From Pelagibacterales bacterium SAG-MED47 (GTDB lineage: Bacteria; Pseudomonadota; Alphaproteobacteria; Pelagibacterales; Pelagibacteraceae), in assembly GCA_014653355.1 (NCBI GenBank), contig JACWEO010000002.1:62001-126000 (forward strand): a stretch of DNA of 64,000 nt. The letters run 5' to 3'. Below are positions 63,083 through 64,000 of this stretch, piece after piece (positions within the stretch are counted from its first letter, which is position 1; every line of letters begins with the position of its first letter). The translations under genes were made by a program, and so were the position numbers. The notes below the pieces were generated by a model. The model was not told the origin of the DNA and did not search any database. It worked only from the letters and a program-made list of their open reading frames with translations.

Positions 63083-63871
63083 ATGACTAATAATAAATTT
63101 AATCATCTTAAAAACTTATATAATTTTTTTTTATTTCTATCTCTAATTATATTTTTTTTTTCCACAGATAATGTTCAAGGAAAACCTTTTGATATAAATA
63201 ACATCGAAATTTCAAGACCTTTTGAAATGAATTTTAATAAAAATGAGGTAATTGACGAAGGTTTCGAAAAAGCTTTTTCTGAATTAATCTTGTTAACTGT
63301 CAATTCAACTGATCAAAAAAAGATAAGAAAAGTAAAATTAAATGAAATTAAAGGTATGATTGAAACTTTCACAATCAAAGAGGAAAAATTTGTAAATGAA
63401 ATATATTTTGTAAATTTGGGTGTTTCTTTTAATAAGAAAAAATTTTTTAATTACTTAGAAACAAAGAATATATTTCCTTCTGTACCAGAAAAAAAAAAAT
63501 TTTTATTTGTACCCATAATAATTGATGAGAATAAGAGAGAATTATTAATTTTTTCAAAAAATAAAATTTTTGATGAATGGAATGATAACAAAGAAAAATT
63601 TCATCTTATAGAATACATTTTACCTAGTGAAGATCTTGAAGACTTGAATTTGATTATGAATCAATTTGACTCAATCGAAGAATATGATTTTAAAGAAGTA
63701 ATTGATAAATACTATTTAGAAGACTCTATAATTGCTTTAATCTTTAAAAATGAAAATGAAGTAAGAGTTTTATCTAGAATTACTATTAAAAAAAAACATT
63801 ATTTTGAAAAACCAATCTTTTTTAGTTTCAGAAATGAATTCAAAAAAAATAATAAATCAATTAAAAATTAA
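63083..63871 (+). CDS. DUF2066-like exported protein, N-terminal part
   Basis: About 262 residues: signal peptide (NLYNFFLFLSLIIFFFSTDNVQG) followed by a mixed alpha/beta domain with EGFEKAFSELILLTVN and MIETFTIKEEKFVNEIYFVNLGVSFNKKKF. The position just upstream of purM in the divergent direction is common for DUF2066 proteins in alphaproteobacteria. The frame ends in NEFKKNNKSIKN at an 8-A run, but the +1 frame continues with residues resembling the family's C-terminal part (next entry), so this is probably a truncated reading of one gene. Function unknown. Confidence 0.65.
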   Translation: MTNNKFNHLKNLYNFFLFLSLIIFFFSTDNVQGKPFDINNIEISRPFEMNFNKNEVIDEGFEKAFSELILLTVNSTDQKKIRKVKLNEIKGMIETFTIKEEKFVNEIYFVNLGVSFNKKKFFNYLETKNIFPSVPEKKKFLFVPIIIDENKRELLIFSKNKIFDEWNDNKEKFHLIEYILPSEDLEDLNLIMNQFDSIEEYDFKEVIDKYYLEDSIIALIFKNENEVRVLSRITIKKKHYFEKPIFFSFRNEFKKNNKSIKN

Positions 63872-64000
63872 CTATGAGGATCACTGGAAAAATTTGAATC
63901 AAATTAATACTTCGATTAAATTAAATTTAAATATTCAAGTTAAGAATAACGATAATTTTAAAATTGAAAATTTTGAAAAGAAACTAAATAAAATAAACCT
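63834..64000 (+). CDS. DUF2066-like protein, C-terminal part in +1 frame (3' partial)
   Basis: An open frame that overlaps the end of the previous gene and runs off the window. Reading through an A-run at 63842-63849 with one A removed joins NEFKK to IINQLKINYEDHWKNLNQI, giving a continuous protein. The segment W-K-x-L-N-x-I followed by alternating hydrophobic residues resembles the C-terminal part of DUF2066 proteins. There is no ribosome binding site at 63834. Likely the same gene with a +1 break at the A-run. Confidence 0.5.
   Translation, partial: MNSKKIINQLKINYEDHWKNLNQINTSIKLNLNIQVKNNDNFKIENFEKKLNKIN

Noticed and set aside
1-64000. CRISPR, prophage, toxin-antitoxin or insertion sequence
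   Set aside because: I found no spaced repeats, transposase, integrase, terminal inverted repeats or paired small toxin/antitoxin genes on either strand.

Overview
The window is a very AT-rich, gene-dense stretch of an alphaproteobacterial chromosome. It most likely comes from the SAR11 clade (Candidatus Pelagibacter or a close relative). The reasons are strong A/T and Lys/Asn/Ile bias, intergenic gaps of 0-170 bp with no stretch over 300 bp lacking a gene, many 1-11 bp gene overlaps, a tandem glycine riboswitch in front of gcvT, a TRAP transporter and a streamlined gene set. I see no tRNA, rRNA, insertion sequence, prophage or CRISPR array.

Layout. 1-3731: 3' part of alaS, broken by a -1 frame change at an A-run, convergent with icd. 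3809-10673: phospholipid genes psd-pssA, a glycosyltransferase-like gene, rlmE, a guaB lacking CBS domains, a periplasmic TPR protein, guaA and panB. 10670-18106: a TerC-like membrane protein, a TRAP transporter (dctP-hairpin-dctQ-dctM), a Gly-rich TPR protein encoded by a strikingly GC-rich repeat, divergent 5-oxoprolinase genes (pxpA / pxpB-pxpC) and an EamA transporter. 18103-26388: promoter, tandem glycine riboswitch and gcvT-gcvH-gcvP, followed with almost no gap by a flavoprotein-DUF1365-cyclopropane synthase-DUF3833 lipid-modification cluster, then SDR and TspO genes. 27641-35937: a DAO-type flavoprotein with a 2OG-oxygenase-like gene, selO and msrA, NAD-linked formate dehydrogenase, an HPP protein, an IscU-like scaffold, and an EamA transporter with a glycine amidinotransferase. 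35970-49500: a charged coiled-coil protein, cmk, an MFS transporter, then a long minus-strand block read rpsF-rpsR-rplI-dnaB-MMPL exporter-cvpA-purF-HD protein-gshA-gshB-DMT transporter. 49588-52176: fabD-fabG-acpP-gmk. 52165-59489: minus-strand envelope and cofactor block lptF-lptG-lptD-surA-pdxA-rsmA. 59628-64000: pepA-ndk, purM-purN, and a DUF2066-like gene that is frame-broken at an A-run at the window edge.

Functional links. One-carbon and glycine metabolism (glycine cleavage with its riboswitch, formate dehydrogenase, purine genes guaB, guaA, purF, purM, purN) is prominent. Redox protection appears in glutathione synthesis, periplasmic MsrA with SelO, and the CFA/SDR/TspO cluster. Envelope biogenesis is covered by psd/pssA and the SurA/LptDFG block.

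Main points of interest: the alaS break lies exactly on a canonical A-AAA-AAC slippery heptamer; the gcvT riboswitch has an 11-nt element complementary to the gcvT start region; guaB has lost its regulatory domain; a GC-rich polyglycine repeat sits in an AT-rich genome; a hairpin abuts the dctQ start; and an HD protein resembles HD-type diiron oxygenases. The two frame breaks both lie in A homopolymers and could be base-call errors.
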